Positions 49,501 to 60,555 of a DNA stretch of 64,000 nt are shown here, in pieces. Position 1 is the first letter of the stretch. Each line of letters begins with the position of its first letter. A program made the translations under genes and the position numbers. The notes beneath the pieces are model-generated. The model did not search any database and was not told the DNA's origin. It was given only the letters and a program-made list of their open reading frames with translations. The DNA is from Chytridium lagenaria (Eukaryota > Chytridiomycota > Chytridiomycetes > Chytridiales > Chytridiaceae). The stretch is from positions 62,001 to 126,000 of the forward strand of contig JAHLKC010000028.1 of NCBI GenBank assembly GCA_025449115.1, in the 5' to 3' direction.

Positions 49501-51008
49501 GCCTGCAAGAGCCAACGAATAGGAGAAGTTAAGGATAACAATGACCTCGAATGATGTCATGTTGAAAATGGATGAAGACGAAGCCATAATTTTAGCGCCG
49601 GCGGCACCAGTAACGGAGGCTATAAGACTGATCAGGCAGACAGGAATGAGAACGGAGATCCAAAAGACGCTATCCATAAGACCCATCCTGTACAAATAGA
49701 AGAAAGTAAACCAGGTTCTTAAGATAAGGCAAAAAAGGGTTAAGAATGAGGCGATAACATACCTTCTAAGAGCACCAATGAGTTTGCGTTGTTTTCTTTA
49801 GACACAATGTCGAGAACAAGTACCATGACGGGATGAAGGAGATAGCTAATATGGGTTTAAGAAGAATGATGCCTAGATTAGAGTTTCCTGTGAATCCTGT
49901 CAAGCCTGTGGCAGATGAGGTTCCAGAAGGAGGAGCGGAACGTGAGGAGAGATACGCCAGATTAAAGTAATCCGCTTCGGTCTTTCCTTGACCTTTGAAA
50001 AATTCATAGGTAAGCTTGAGACCGTCTCTCGACAAGTCCGCCGAAGGAGACGGATCACGAGCGTAAGAAAGGATAGCAGCGTCGATTGCGAGTTGGGTGG
50101 CTTGAGGATAGACATGGAGCTTAGGGTTTCGAAAGTCCCGGCTCTCGATCATGGACTCTGCAGTTGATCGCCCACCACTAGTCCCGTCCATGATGCTGTA
50201 GCTGAATGTTCCATTGACACCCGATGAGATAGGTCCAGTGTTGGAGAATTTGACGTCGAAGTTGACAATTGTCCACACTCGGCGTTTAACAGAGCTACAC
50301 CATTGTCGACGAGCAGACTGGAGAGTTCACGATTGTCGGCGGCTGGCTTGACGTCGACGCCATATCTGAGGTTGTTCATCACAGCAACACGCCGCATGAT
50401 CTCTACCATAATGTGTACATAAGGTTACATGATCGAATATGAATGGAGACTTTAAGTCAATGGTCTAAATGCTTATGAGCAGCAATCATAAAACGTAGGG
50501 CTTTGGCCATACAACGTAGAGGCAGGCAGCTTCTGAGCAATAATATTGCTGACGCATTCGTGAAGCAAAGTCGCCTGCGGCGGACAAATTGAAGAGCCAA
50601 GAGATTCACGTACCCGAGTTCCTCGCATTGTTGGGCTGAAAGAAAAGATAGACAGAAGAGGAGGGCAACTTTGCGGGATGAGATCTTTCGTAAAGGGCCT
50701 CAATTTGAGGAGAATTATCGTCTTGACTTGCCAGAGAGGCCTGTATGGCGCCTACGATGATGGAGGCGAGAAAAGGCAAGAGGATGACAGAAGCAAGGAG
50801 GACAGGTTTTCTGAAAATGACAACAAAGTTTTTTTTTCGTGAGAGCTTTGAGTTGATTGAAAAAGGATGGCTTAAAAGGTTGAGCAGCAACAGCAGTCGT
50901 GGGGAAGGACGCGTGTGCTGTAGTGTGATGATCTGATGATGGTTGATAAATCCTCTTCCTCAGTTTCCCCCTTGATTCCTTTCCTTCTCTGTTCCCGCCC
51001 CTTGCCAT
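43557..51008 (-). CDS. ABCA-type full ABC transporter
   Basis: Full-size lipid-transporter-like ABC protein of subfamily A in many exons. The N-terminus (FNQLKAL, then VIFRKPVLLASVILLPF) enters TMD1, with a large extracytosolic domain (NNLRYGVDVKP, a WTIVNFDVKFSNTG block), then the six-helix part beginning RMGLMDSVFWISVLIPV. NBD1: VKEFSSVFEKGKVYALLGHNG|AGKTT (Walker A split by an intron near 48550-48660), signature FSGGMKRRLS, Walker B KIVFLDEPTTGLDP, TTHSMEEAD. A regulatory linker ends in the SISNSTLEEV motif, followed by a CxxC-X24-CxxC insertion. TMD2 starts VMKNFKLHAKERKTNW. NBD2: GLLGPNGAGKTTT, SGLSGGMRRRLS, ILVLDEPTTGLDA, TTHSMEEADALCSRIGIV. The C-terminal NWALTETTLEDVFVKVVEG motif is typical of ABCA. 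Single-base frameshifts at several places (for example A9 at 50829-50837, and near 48317) probably reflect consensus error. Confidence 0.88.
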
Positions 51009-51879
51009 TATTTGCTGTATTCTTAACGGGGATGAAGTATTGATGAGAGAAGGTCTGGGGAGGGTCGAGGATCTTCCGCTTTTAACGCTCTGAAAACCAC
51101 AAATGCAAATAAATTCGAACACATGCACCCCATTTGTGCTCCGATCACTTAACGGTCCATAGCCTATTTCGTTATTATTGTATTCAGAACACAAGGGAAA
51201 AAAGGGCTGACTGCAACTGATGACGCTGTAGCATGCTGCAAGTTGCAACCACACTTCTAAAACAGCTGCAGGTGAAATCTTTAGTCGCTTGTGTTTGTGT
51301 TTGTGTGATCGGTTAAAACAGATAAAAGAAATTATATACCTATATAGGCTCCAACATCACAAAGACTTTCGGTTTCTGTCTGTGTATCTGGGAGCCAATG
51401 AAATAAAACAACGCATGTCACACAAGTACCATCCAATAGGAACTCTTTTTCAAGCCACTTTCATTGTTTTCAAGTTAAAGAAAAAACATGTTTAGTTTTT
51501 GCAAGTTCATATATAAATTTCCCTCCCTTCTCAACATATAAATACATTTCGTCAAATACGACAGTTCAACAGCACGTCCCAAAGTGGGGGTATAAACAAT
51601 ATATAAAAAAAAGAAAAAGAAAAAAAAAAACTTTAAAAAGCTTGATAAAGGTAAAGAAAAGAAACCCAACCCCATCACGATATCAAACAACACCCCCCAC
51701 CTTTATCTCTTCATCCCTCTTCCGCGTCTGCCGTTTCCACATCCACTTTCTCTCTTTCCCCATCCACCCTCTCTCCTTCCTCATCCACACTCTTTCGCTA
51801 CTCTCCACCACTCCAACCTTCTCCTCAGCCACCTCCACCATACCAATCCTCAACCCAGCCCCTAACCTCTCCTCCTTCC
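51009..51879. other. Intergenic region upstream of ABCA and 3' of the Sel1 gene
   Basis: About 870 bp with A-rich and pyrimidine-rich stretches (51600-51640 and 51700-51900). No gene assigned, although the Sel1 gene may extend into the last 200 bp if its final frame differs from my model. Confidence 0.4.
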
Positions 51880-53524
51880 CTAACTCGCCTCCTTCAACCC
51901 CACCAACCCCTGCTCCACCCCTTTCGTCTCACCATCCATCACCCTCCCATAAACTCCCGCAACAACTCCCAACGTCACCTCCACAATCCGCCAAACCTCA
52001 TTGCTCTTCAACCCCAACTCAACAGCCCCAAGTTTCCTCTCAAGAACCCCACCACCACGACTCCCAAAACAAAACCTTCCGTCCGTCTCCTCACATCCGC
52101 TCATCACCCTCCCAACGTACCCACGGTACAAGGTGGCGGTGGCGTTTGTCGTTGTTATGTTCGGCTAGTTCGGCGAGTGACAGGAGGGAGAGGAGACTTG
52201 GCGTTGTTGTGCCTCGGGTTGCCGACAAGTGGTACCACATGCATGCTGCTTTCATGTTGGGCTGAAAAGAATGAGCTTTTCTTTCGTTTGGATAAAGTTT
52301 AAAAAATACAAAGTGATGATTTTTTTTTTTTACCTCGTTGTGATGTGGTCCGGATGCATGGAGATGTCCATATTGGAATAGCCGCCCAAGTTCGTATGCG
52401 GCCGTTGCGTCCTTACTGGCCGCGACGGAATAAAATAATGTGATGGCCTGAGAACGTAAGATAAACCATTAGTAAAAAAAAGGGCATCAAAACAGGTAAA
52501 ACAAATGATTCAAAAAGCGAATTCCTCACCAACTCCTCAAACATCATATCCCCACGTCCCATCCACTTAAACAGCCTTCCCATCTCCACCCTTTTATCTA
52601 CATCACCCGCCAAAACACCTTCAAGCACCTCTTTCCATGTGCCCAAAAAATCTTTCAACGTTTCCCTCCGATGTTCCTCCATCCAACCCTCATCTTCCGT
52701 CATCCAATCACACCTATCCCGTGCAAACTCTCTCCACATGACGCCACCACCACATCCGCCATATTCAAAACACGCGGCAGGGTATCCATGTGATGCAGAG
52801 CGAACCAACAAGGTGTGAGAAAACTGTGGATGAGTTGTTGATAGAAGCCTGGAACGGTGGTAGAGAGCCGTGGGATGGTTCTGTTATATCCATACAATAA
52901 AGAAGAGATGAGGGGCGTAAGTCAATAGGGGGGGATGGAGAATGAGAGGGGGTTTTGTTCGAACCTCGGCTTTAGCGAAAAAGTCTAAGGCCTTTTGCTT
53001 ATCCACCTTCATGAGAGGCGTGCTTGACTGGTGATGGCCTTGGATATACCCGGTCTCGTAAAGGTGACCCAAGTCCACAAAGGCTTGTATGCAACCCTAC
53101 GTGAAGCCATCGGTTAGAGAATTGAAAAGAGGTGAGAAGCTTAGATTACCATCTCGCCCGCTTTTTCGAGGAGCATAGGTGCGCCATGATGAGAGTGTTG
53201 GGATAATGCGTAATCACGCATTGCACGCGGGTCGTTGATGGGTGGGATGGATGTGGGGCGAGGATCTGGGAGGAGAGGAGGAGGTGGCTGGGTTTTGGGC
53301 GATGGTGAAGGAGGGGGAGTTGTTGATGATGAGGGTGTGAAAGTTAACTTTTGAAGATGATGGTAACGATGATGATAATGATGAGGTGTCTTTTGCGTTT
53401 GATCATGCTCATGCGATGCAGTGAGCCGGATGTGATGATGATGTTGATGATGAAGATGCATCATCATTCCGGATGCAGCAGGAGCAGACTCAACAGCAGT
53501 AGTGGTTGCTGTTATGACCGTCAT
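51880..53524 (-). CDS. Sel1-repeat protein with His/Pro-rich N-terminus
   Basis: Exon 1 (53150-53524) starts MTVITATTTAVESAP and is rich in His (HHQHHHHI, HHYHHRYHH) and Pro. The next exon has a clear Sel1 unit: FVDLGHLYETGYIQG, then KQKALDFFAKAE. It continues NHPTALYHRSRLLSTTHPQF, SASHGYPAACFEYG, a helical part ending MGRLFKWMGRGDMMFEEL, then AITLFYSVAASKDATAAYELG, RLFQYGHLHASGPHHNE and MKAACMWYHLSATRG. Sel1 (TPR-like) repeats make protein-binding solenoids, as in Skt5/Chs4 and Hrd3-type adaptors; which partner applies here cannot be said. A frame change is needed near 52150 (after LAELAEHNND) to read the last part (GYVGRVMSGCEETDG to LVGLKEAS). Confidence 0.68.
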
Positions 53525-53609
53525 GAAGTGGTATGACGGAGTTCCCGATGGGTGAAGGGCTGAGGTTACATTCTTAACTTTAAATAATTTTTTTGCACAT
53601 GTTAAAAAC

Positions 53610-53644
<35 letters not shown>

Positions 53645-54580
53645 CAGCCGCCAAAAATCGGCGCTTAAATTTTAGAAGGGCTGAATTGAAAGGAAAATGG
53701 ATACATATGACGGGGGTTAAAAGTGTAGAAAAGGCTACGTTGAGGCCATCAGAGGACTGAACATTGTGTAAGCTGTGTTTGTGTGCTGTTTATGTATATG
53801 TGCTGTGTAGGTGTGTTATAGGTACATGTATTAAGTATATGTCAGAGCTATGGAGAGCATAATCAGTACACATAGAGGTACGGAGAACATACCCGCGATT
53901 ATGACAATGATACACGCAAGCACAATTAAGAAAACTAAATAAAGAAAACAACAGAGAGTATTAATCCACCGACGTGGGTTTGCAACGGCAAGTGTTGTTT
54001 AAAAAGCTAGAAAATCAAAAGAAAACCGGTCGTCATTGAGTTTTCCTTCTCTTATCAATTCCTTTTATTCACTAATGATTTAATCTATCATTTTAATAAC
54101 GTTCATCCTTTTTTCGATTTTCCGTTCCCGTTCCCATCATCAATAAAACACCTCAGTACAAGCGAAGCCCGGAGTACGTCGAAGAAAGCATAGTCTATAT
54201 TTCCAAAACAATCAAAAACAACAAGGTAGATACACTGAACAAAAGAGATAAAAAAGAGTACATTATAAAAATAAAGCAAGCAAGCGTGAACGAAACACCG
54301 AAACTACAACCAAAAAAAAAAAACGCAGACGGAAAAAAGTAGAGAAAAAAACCAAAAGCCAAAATTCAAGAGAGAGCAATGAGAAAAGGTGATCTTTTCT
54401 TAAAAAAAACAATATAAACCCCGAATAAACAGTGGACAAGATAGAGAGAAAACATAAAAAAAAAACGTTTGAAGAAATGAAAATGAATAAAGAGTATATC
54501 GACACGTTTGAAAAATGAAAACGAACCGGAAAAAAAAGTATAGACAAGGTAGAGAAAAGAAAAAATGAGATGGAGGATTT
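53525..54580. other. Intergenic region with a 32-bp homopolymer
   Basis: About 1.05 kb with no gene seen, A/T-rich between 54050 and 54560. It includes the T32 tract at 53613-53644. Confidence 0.55.
53613..53644. repeat. T32 homopolymer (A32 on the minus strand)
   Basis: Thirty-two uninterrupted T residues about 90 bp upstream of the Sel1 gene start. It could be a poly(dA:dT) promoter element, a retroposed tail, or an inaccurately sized run. Confidence 0.9.
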
Positions 54581-57500
54581 TTAAAGCGCGTCCAAGAGTT
54601 TCCTCAACCCCTGAGAATAGTTCTCAACAAGGTAATCCCCCTTCGGTTCCGATGGCGTCACTTCACCCGCCGTCGCATCCCCAAATCGTAATACCACCTA
54701 AAAACCAAAACCATCAATAAAAACAAACGTCGGTAAAAAAAACGGCATTCAAACAAGGAAAACAAACAAACAAAAAAACAATAAAAAAAAAAGGTTACTC
54801 ACGAAACACCTTCCCCGTCACATTCGGCTCCACCACCTTCCTCCCAACAAGGTCCTTAACCTCCTTCACCGACTCGACAAACCCAAACCCATCTCCATCC
54901 GTCGCCCTCACATTCGCAGGCAGCGTGACCACAATCTCAGTGGTTTTGAAGGCATTCACCCAGTCGGCGTAATTGAATCCAGAGGCTTGGAGTTGGCAGG
55001 ATGGGTTGTTGTAGAATTGGACTTGGATGGCGGTGAGGATGGGTTCGAGACCACGCATGATGCGGTTGAGGTTCGGGTCACCACCGTTGGTGTTGCGGAT
55101 ACATTGGGGGGTGGCTGGTATGGGGAGGATGTTGTGTTAGTTGAAACTTTAAGTAAATGCATAAAAAGAGAAAAAGGAAGAAAAAAGGCTTACCCAACAC
55201 AATCAAATCCTTCTTCAACTTTTTCAACTGCTTCACCATATCCACAACTTTATCATCCACAGCATCCCCCAACCTCTTCTGAATACTCAAATCAATCCCA
55301 TCCAACACTGCATCCCCAAAAGGTCTCTCAAAAAGCCCGTCCCCCCGTATTTCCACCAAAAAACACATTCGCCACCACATTAGCCGCCGCCGTCCCACTC
55401 GCCTTCACGTCAAAATCAAATCTCAGCACCATCCCCTCCCAACGCCAAGATGATTTTGATATTGAGAGCTTGACATGCGATGATGTCAGCGGACAGTTGC
55501 GACATACCGAAAGACGTTGAGGGGTTGAGGGAGGTGTATTTGGCGAGGTTTTCAAGTTGAGGGAGAATGTGAGGGAATTTTGGGGGTCGATTTTTAGGAG
55601 GGTCAGGGAGGAGAGGATGATGCGATCGTAGAGACCGGTTTGGCAGTAGGTGAGGAGACGGAGTTGGGAGAGAGTGGGGTTTGTGTGGGAGGCTAGGTTT
55701 TTGACCCCCAGTAGCCCGTGAGCTTGTATTTGCCGGTCGGGGATGGGGGTTGGAGGGGGACGGGTCGTGGTTGTGCTGGCGGAAGGAAGCGGTTGTTGTT
55801 GGGAGGGAGGTGGTGGTGATGGTGGTGCGGAGGGAGGCAGTGGTTGTTGGGAGGGTGGTTGTTCGGATGGAGGTGGTGGTGGTAGTGTGAAGGGAGGCAG
55901 TGGTTGATGGGATGGAGGTGGTGGTGGTGGCGTGGAGGAAGGCAGTTGTAGTTGGGAGAGCTGAGGTGGTGGTTGTGGCCTGGAGGGAGACAGTTGTAGT
56001 TGGGAGAGCTGTGGTTGTAGTAGAGGACGTGGCTGGGACTGTGGTGGTAGTCAATGCGGTCGTGATGATGGTCGTGGCGGTCGCTGCTGTCGTGGGAAGG
56101 GCGGGAACGGCAATTGCGGTGGTGTCCGCAGTTGCGACGGTAGTGGTGGTCGTAATCGTGGTAACAATTGGAGCGATGGTGGCCGTGGAAGTACTGGTCA
56201 AAGTGAATTTATCCGCGCTTGTGGTCGTTGCAACCGAAGCTGTGGCCGGAATTGCAATTGTGACGTTGCTGAGGTTGTGGCCGGGACGGTGGTTGCCGGA
56301 AGAGCGATAGTGGAGGTGGTTGCCGAGATGGTTTCGGGGGGCACCAATATCTAAAATCGTCATTGTGGTTGCGGTGACAAAAGGGGTGGTCGTGTGGTGG
56401 TGGTGGCGGAGACGGTTTGCGAGTACATGTCTGTCGCTACCACTGATGTATTGGTGGCAGTGGAGGTGCTCATTGTGGATGTGGTGGCATCAATCACAGC
56501 GGTGGTGGACGTGACTACAGGAGCAACCGCGGTGGTGGAGGTGACATGGGCAGGCCCACCGTACGTGAGAATACCATCCGATGCAATCACAGTGGTGGAT
56601 GCGACTTCTGGAGAAAGCTTCGTGGTGGAGGTGACATGAGCGGACCCACCGTAAGTGAGCGTAACATCAGGTGCAATCAAAGTGGCGCTGGTGGACGTGA
56701 CCGCAGGAGCGACCGTAGTAGTCAAAGTTGCGATAGGAGCAACCGCGGTAGTGGAGGTGACATAGGCAGGCCCACCGTACGTGAGAATACCATCCGCCTC
56801 AATCACAATGGTGGACGTGACTTCTGGAGAAACCTTTGTGGTCGAGGTGACATGAGCGGAACCCACCATAAGTGACGTCAGATGCAATTGCAGTGGTTCC
56901 GGTGGACGTGACCGCAGGAGTGACCGTAGTAGTCAACGTTGCCACCGTGGTGGAGGTGACGAGAGCAGGACCACCGTAAGTAAGAGTAGCATCCGGCGCA
57001 ATCACAGTGGTGGTGGTAGAAGTGACCTCTGCGGCAGTCGTGGTGGTCAAGGCGACTGAAGCGGGACCACCGTAAGTAAGGGCAACATCCGGCGCAGTCA
57101 CAGTGGTGGACGTGATTTCAGGAGAAACCTTGGTGGTCGAAGTGACATCAGCGGACCCACCGTAAGTGAGCGTAGCGTCAGGTGCAATCACAGTGGTGGT
57201 GGCGGATGTGACTGCAGGAGCGACCGAAGTGATTGAAGTTGCGGTAGGAGCCACCGTGGTGGAGGTGGCAAGAGCGGGACTACCGTAAGTAAGAGTAGCA
57301 TCCGGCGCAGTCACAGTGGAGGACGTGACCACAGGAGCAACCGCGGTGGTGGAGGTGACATGAGCGGACCCACCGTAAGTGAGCGTAGCGTCAGGTGCAA
57401 TCACAGTGGTCGTGGTGGATGTGACTGCAGGAGCGACCGAAGTGATTGAAGTTGCGGTAGGAGCCACCGTGGTGGAGGTGACAAGAGCGGGACCACCGTA

Positions 57501-58762
57501 AGTCAGGGTAGCATCCGGCGCAATCACAGTGGTGGTGGCATAAGTGACCTCTGGCGCAATCATAGTGGTCGAGGTGACAGAGGCCGGCCCCACCATAAAG
57601 TGAGAGTAATACCAGGTGCAATCACACTAACAGTGGACGTGGCCTCAGGAATAGCAGCCGTGGTGGAGGTAACCACAGGTGCCACCGCAGTGGTAGAGGG
57701 TGACAGTAGCCGGCACCCCATACGTGAGAATACCCTCTGGGGCAACTCCTGAAGTCACCCCCCCACTCGTCGTCGTAGACACAGTCACCGCGACTGTGGT
57801 GGAGGCAGAAGGCTGACCACCCTCAACCGTCGAGACCGACACTGGCGCGGACGAAACGATGGAAGAAACGCCGTAAGTGACTGTAGGGATGGCAGCGGCA
57901 TTTGTAGATAACGTCAAAGCGGGATTAGTGTAAACGAGGGTTGACGACGACACAACATCTCCTGCCTTGGATGACGCGGCGCCATACGTCATAATAGGGG
58001 TAGATGTGGCCACACCAGCTCTGGAAAGTGGGATGGGAACACTGTCGTCACCACCTAGAGTTACTGTTGAGATGGGGTTTGCGGCAGCGCTTGTAGAAGT
58101 GATGGAGGAAGCGGGTTTGACAGTGTAGCCCATTCCACTTGTCATGATGGGTGCGGCTGTTGAGATGATAGGCTTGGAAGCATAGTAAGATGGGATACCG
58201 GTCACAATGGGTGCGATATCTGAGGAGATGATGAGAGGAGGGGGTGGAGCGTTGTAGCCATTGTCGTTGGTGAGAAGTGGAGCAATGGATGCAGATGGGG
58301 TGAGGACGACATTGGCTGCAGACGACGAGAGAACTGGGGGGGAGCAATGCCACCGTAGGACGGAAGAGTACCTTGACCTCCTCCAGCGACAGCGGCGGGG
58401 GCTGCAGATGACGAAGGAGGAGGAGGGATTTTGATGGGAGCATAACCGTCAGGAATGGTTGCAGCAGGTGCAGCGGTTGAGGTGATGACTTGAGCTTTTG
58501 AGAATTCAGTGACAGAAGGCTGAGGCTGAGGTTGTGAAGGAGGAGGAGGAGCTTGGAGGTTGTATGATGGAGTTGTTGTTGTTGATGCAAAAGCAGCAGC
58601 AGCATCAACAATAGGAGGCGTTGTGGTGAGAATGGAGGTAAGAATTCCTGCCTTGTCAGAGTTGATGGTGTTTGTGCGAGGAGGACATTTGCGGTTTGCA
58701 GGTGCAGCTGAAGCGGCTCCGATGATGACGGACAGGAAGAGGAGACGCTTTAGGCTCAACAT
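54581..58762 (-). CDS. Secreted Thr/Ser-repeat protein with class III-like GH18 domain lacking catalytic Glu
   Basis: Signal peptide MLSLKRLLFLSVIIGAASA, a Pro/Ala/Ser linker, about 14 imperfect TYGG-containing repeats, and a Thr-rich stretch form a long, probably O-glycosylated stalk. The last 1.2 kb is a fungal/plant class III-like GH18 barrel: LTGYWG, SHTNPTLSQLRLLTYCQTG, QLENLAKYTS, LSADIIACQALNIKIILALGG, then RPFGDAVLDGIDLSIQKR, YNNPSCQ, YADWVNAFKTTEIVVTLPAN, GFGFVESVKEV and a final exon VVLRFGDATAGEV to LLDAL. The usual DxxDxDxE motif reads DGIDLSIQ: the catalytic Glu is Gln and the third Asp is Ser, so hydrolysis is unlikely. Frameshifts at C7 (58336-58342), near 55440 and at the C6 run 55341-55346 interrupt the frame in an otherwise coherent protein. 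A role as a cell-surface chitin-binding or adhesion protein is inference. Confidence 0.72.
56540..58000 (-). repeat. About 14 imperfect TYGG protein repeats
   Basis: Units of about 85-125 bp, each with a codon block for TYGG or TYG followed by Ala/Val-Thr-Ser-Thr-Thr and a VAP segment. Anchors on the plus strand are CCGTAAGT or CCGTACGT at about 56563, 56649, 56775, 56973, 57069, 57168, 57281, 57372 and 57496, plus weaker ones to 57985. Confidence 0.8.
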
Positions 58763-58765
58763 GAT

Positions 58766-58820
58766 CTATATTATTATTATTATTATTCTTTTCTATGTAT
58801 GTATGTATGTATGTAATGTA
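58766..58820. repeat. TAT trinucleotide and TGTA tetranucleotide microsatellites
   Basis: A TAT/TTA run is followed immediately by TGTA repeats, just upstream of the GH18 gene start codon, in its 5' UTR or promoter. Confidence 0.85.
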
Positions 58821-59251
58821 CCTAATAAAATAGAGATGAGTTGGGGAATGGAATGGATACCAACTCTATCTCATACATACATATCTATTACATGTGTATG
58901 ATATTATGTATATTATAGTAATAACTAATTAAATAATAATAAATAAAATAATAAATAAATATAAGAAACGCCATCTCTTTATCCTATTGGTCACCACCAC
59001 CACCACCAGTAACCCAGTAATATATAAGTGCACCAATCATATTCAACGCCTCAAGTACATCTCCATCAACATATTTAATAAATATGATATGTATATAATA
59101 AACCTGTAATATAAATAATATTACCTCATATACATATATTACTCACTATTAAATATAAATAATGACTTGTCGCCGTGTCCCAAAAATTAATTATTGCTGT
59201 CCCAAGGCAATGTCCCATGTGACACAATTAATAATTTCAGAAATTGAGGTG

Positions 59252-59301
59252 ATGTATCAACAGATACATAGACATTTTACATCATGTATCTCGAGATACA
59301 T
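59252..59301. promoter_or_regulatory. Pair of ATGTATC/GATACAT palindromes
   Basis: The first dyad is ATGTATC, a 4-bp spacer, GATACAT (59252-59269). The second is the perfect 18-bp palindrome ATGTATCTCGAGATACAT (59284-59301). Four half-sites lie in 50 bp. It looks like a dimer-binding operator; the factor is unknown. Confidence 0.45.
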
Positions 59302-59934
59302 CACTCAAATGTCCACTTTATAAGTAAATTATTAATAATAATAAAATTATTTATTTCAAAAAACAAAAACAAAAAAGAGGAGGAGAGCGACAAGGAGAAG
59401 TTGTCAGCATCTTGCCGACGGGGCCGCTGCGATGAACTTTCAAGCACGCCCCACCAACAGCATCTCCGAAATTTCAGAAGAGCACTTACTTGATTAAAAT
59501 ATTAGGCAAGTATAATGACAGAATCAAAAACCGTGCAATTGATGACTTCAATTAAGGTATGTTGGATTTTGTTTCGCGTTCGGATTATATAATTGAGGCT
59601 CGATATGTGCTTACTTATTAATTGTTTTTATTTTTACTTTTAGGATATGCTCTTATTGTTTGCATAAGCAGCAGCAAAACAAATAAGGATATACTACCAA
59701 AAGTAAGGTGTTTATTAACGCGTCGCGTTCAGCCTTTGAACGTGTCATTATCTTTTCATTGCTCATGCTTTATTTGTTCCTCTATCCGTGGCTGTTTTTT
59801 CTCCTCCCATAACTTCTTTATCATGAAATGTTTCCTTTGGAATATTCCTTAGTGCTCACTTGTTTTTTATCGAATAAAGAAAGAACTACATAGCAAAATA
59901 TTCTAGGGTGAGTCCTCTCACCCTGTCCGGGGCA

Positions 59935-59998
59935 TTTTCCCGTCGTGAATTCTTTATTGCTTTATTCCCGTCTTGAATCCTTTACTGCTTTTATTCCT
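59935..59998. repeat. Imperfect tandem duplication of about 28 bp
   Basis: TTCCCGTCGTGAATTC...TTATTGC is followed by TTCCCGTCTTGAATCC...TTACTGC in direct orientation. Confidence 0.7.
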
Positions 59999-60400
59999 AG
60001 TTTACATAAATTATTGTCAACGAATGGGCCTCGTGACAGGTAAGCTTGAATTGATGTGCTACTCGCGTGAGATGCAATGCCGATGCAGATGGGGATTTGG
60101 ATGTAACTGTGTGTAGAGACGACGCGTGCGGAGAATGAATAAATAGTGTATTTATGCAAACAAAGACTACAACTTGTACTCTAATGAGACGTCCTTCAAC
60201 AGGTAAAAGTCCCTCCCTACTCCCTATTCCCTCTGGACACATTTAAAACGCCGTCCAGAACAATCACCCCTTCCAGCACTACAAAAGGCAAGAATATGGG
60301 GGAAAACACGCAAATGAAAAAGACCCACTAAGACACTCGGGACCCCTCAAGCGTAGGCACACAAATATCTGACTCCCAAATCAATATAGGAACTCCCGCG

Positions 60401-60493
60401 ACGCGTCATAGTGTCCTAAACGCGTCGCAGACGCGTTGGCGCATCACAACACTCCCCTCCCAAAAAAAACGCGTCCTACACCCATAGACGCGC
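60401..60493. promoter_or_regulatory. Cluster of ACGCGT (MluI cell-cycle box-like) sites
   Basis: Four exact ACGCGT sites (60401, 60420, 60431, 60469) and one ACGCGC (60488) occur within 93 bp; two more are at 59718 and 60122. In fungi ACGCGT is the binding site of the MBF (Mbp1/Swi6) G1/S factor. The cluster ends about 27 bp before an ATG at 60520. Confidence 0.5.
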
Positions 60494-60519
60494 TTTTCTC
60501 TTCACAGTGCTTCAACACG

Positions 60520-60555
60520 ATGGCCCCAAGAATTCTCTGGGTGGATCAGCCACAA
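60520..60555 (+). CDS. Possible short first exon downstream of ACGCGT cluster
   Basis: ATG in context CACGATGG opens MAPRILWVDQPQ and is followed directly by a GTATGTAAGT donor-like sequence. A downstream acceptor-like CTTAG at about 60591 precedes a 58-codon open stretch (DFWRLPELDVRPEAYAAANL and following) ending near 60776, but its phase does not match a simple splice. No family recognised; it may be a small gene or a relic. Confidence 0.2.

Noticed and set aside
53613..53644. T32 tract as evidence of a retroposed transcript
   Set aside because: No target-site duplication or upstream retrocopy was seen; a promoter poly(dA:dT) tract is simpler.
55900..56310. Plus-strand Val-rich open frame
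   Set aside because: It is antisense to the Thr-rich stalk of the GH18 protein.
56540..58000. Possible CRISPR-like array because of regular spacing
   Set aside because: The repeats are protein-coding, imperfect, and have no unique spacers; the genome is eukaryotic.
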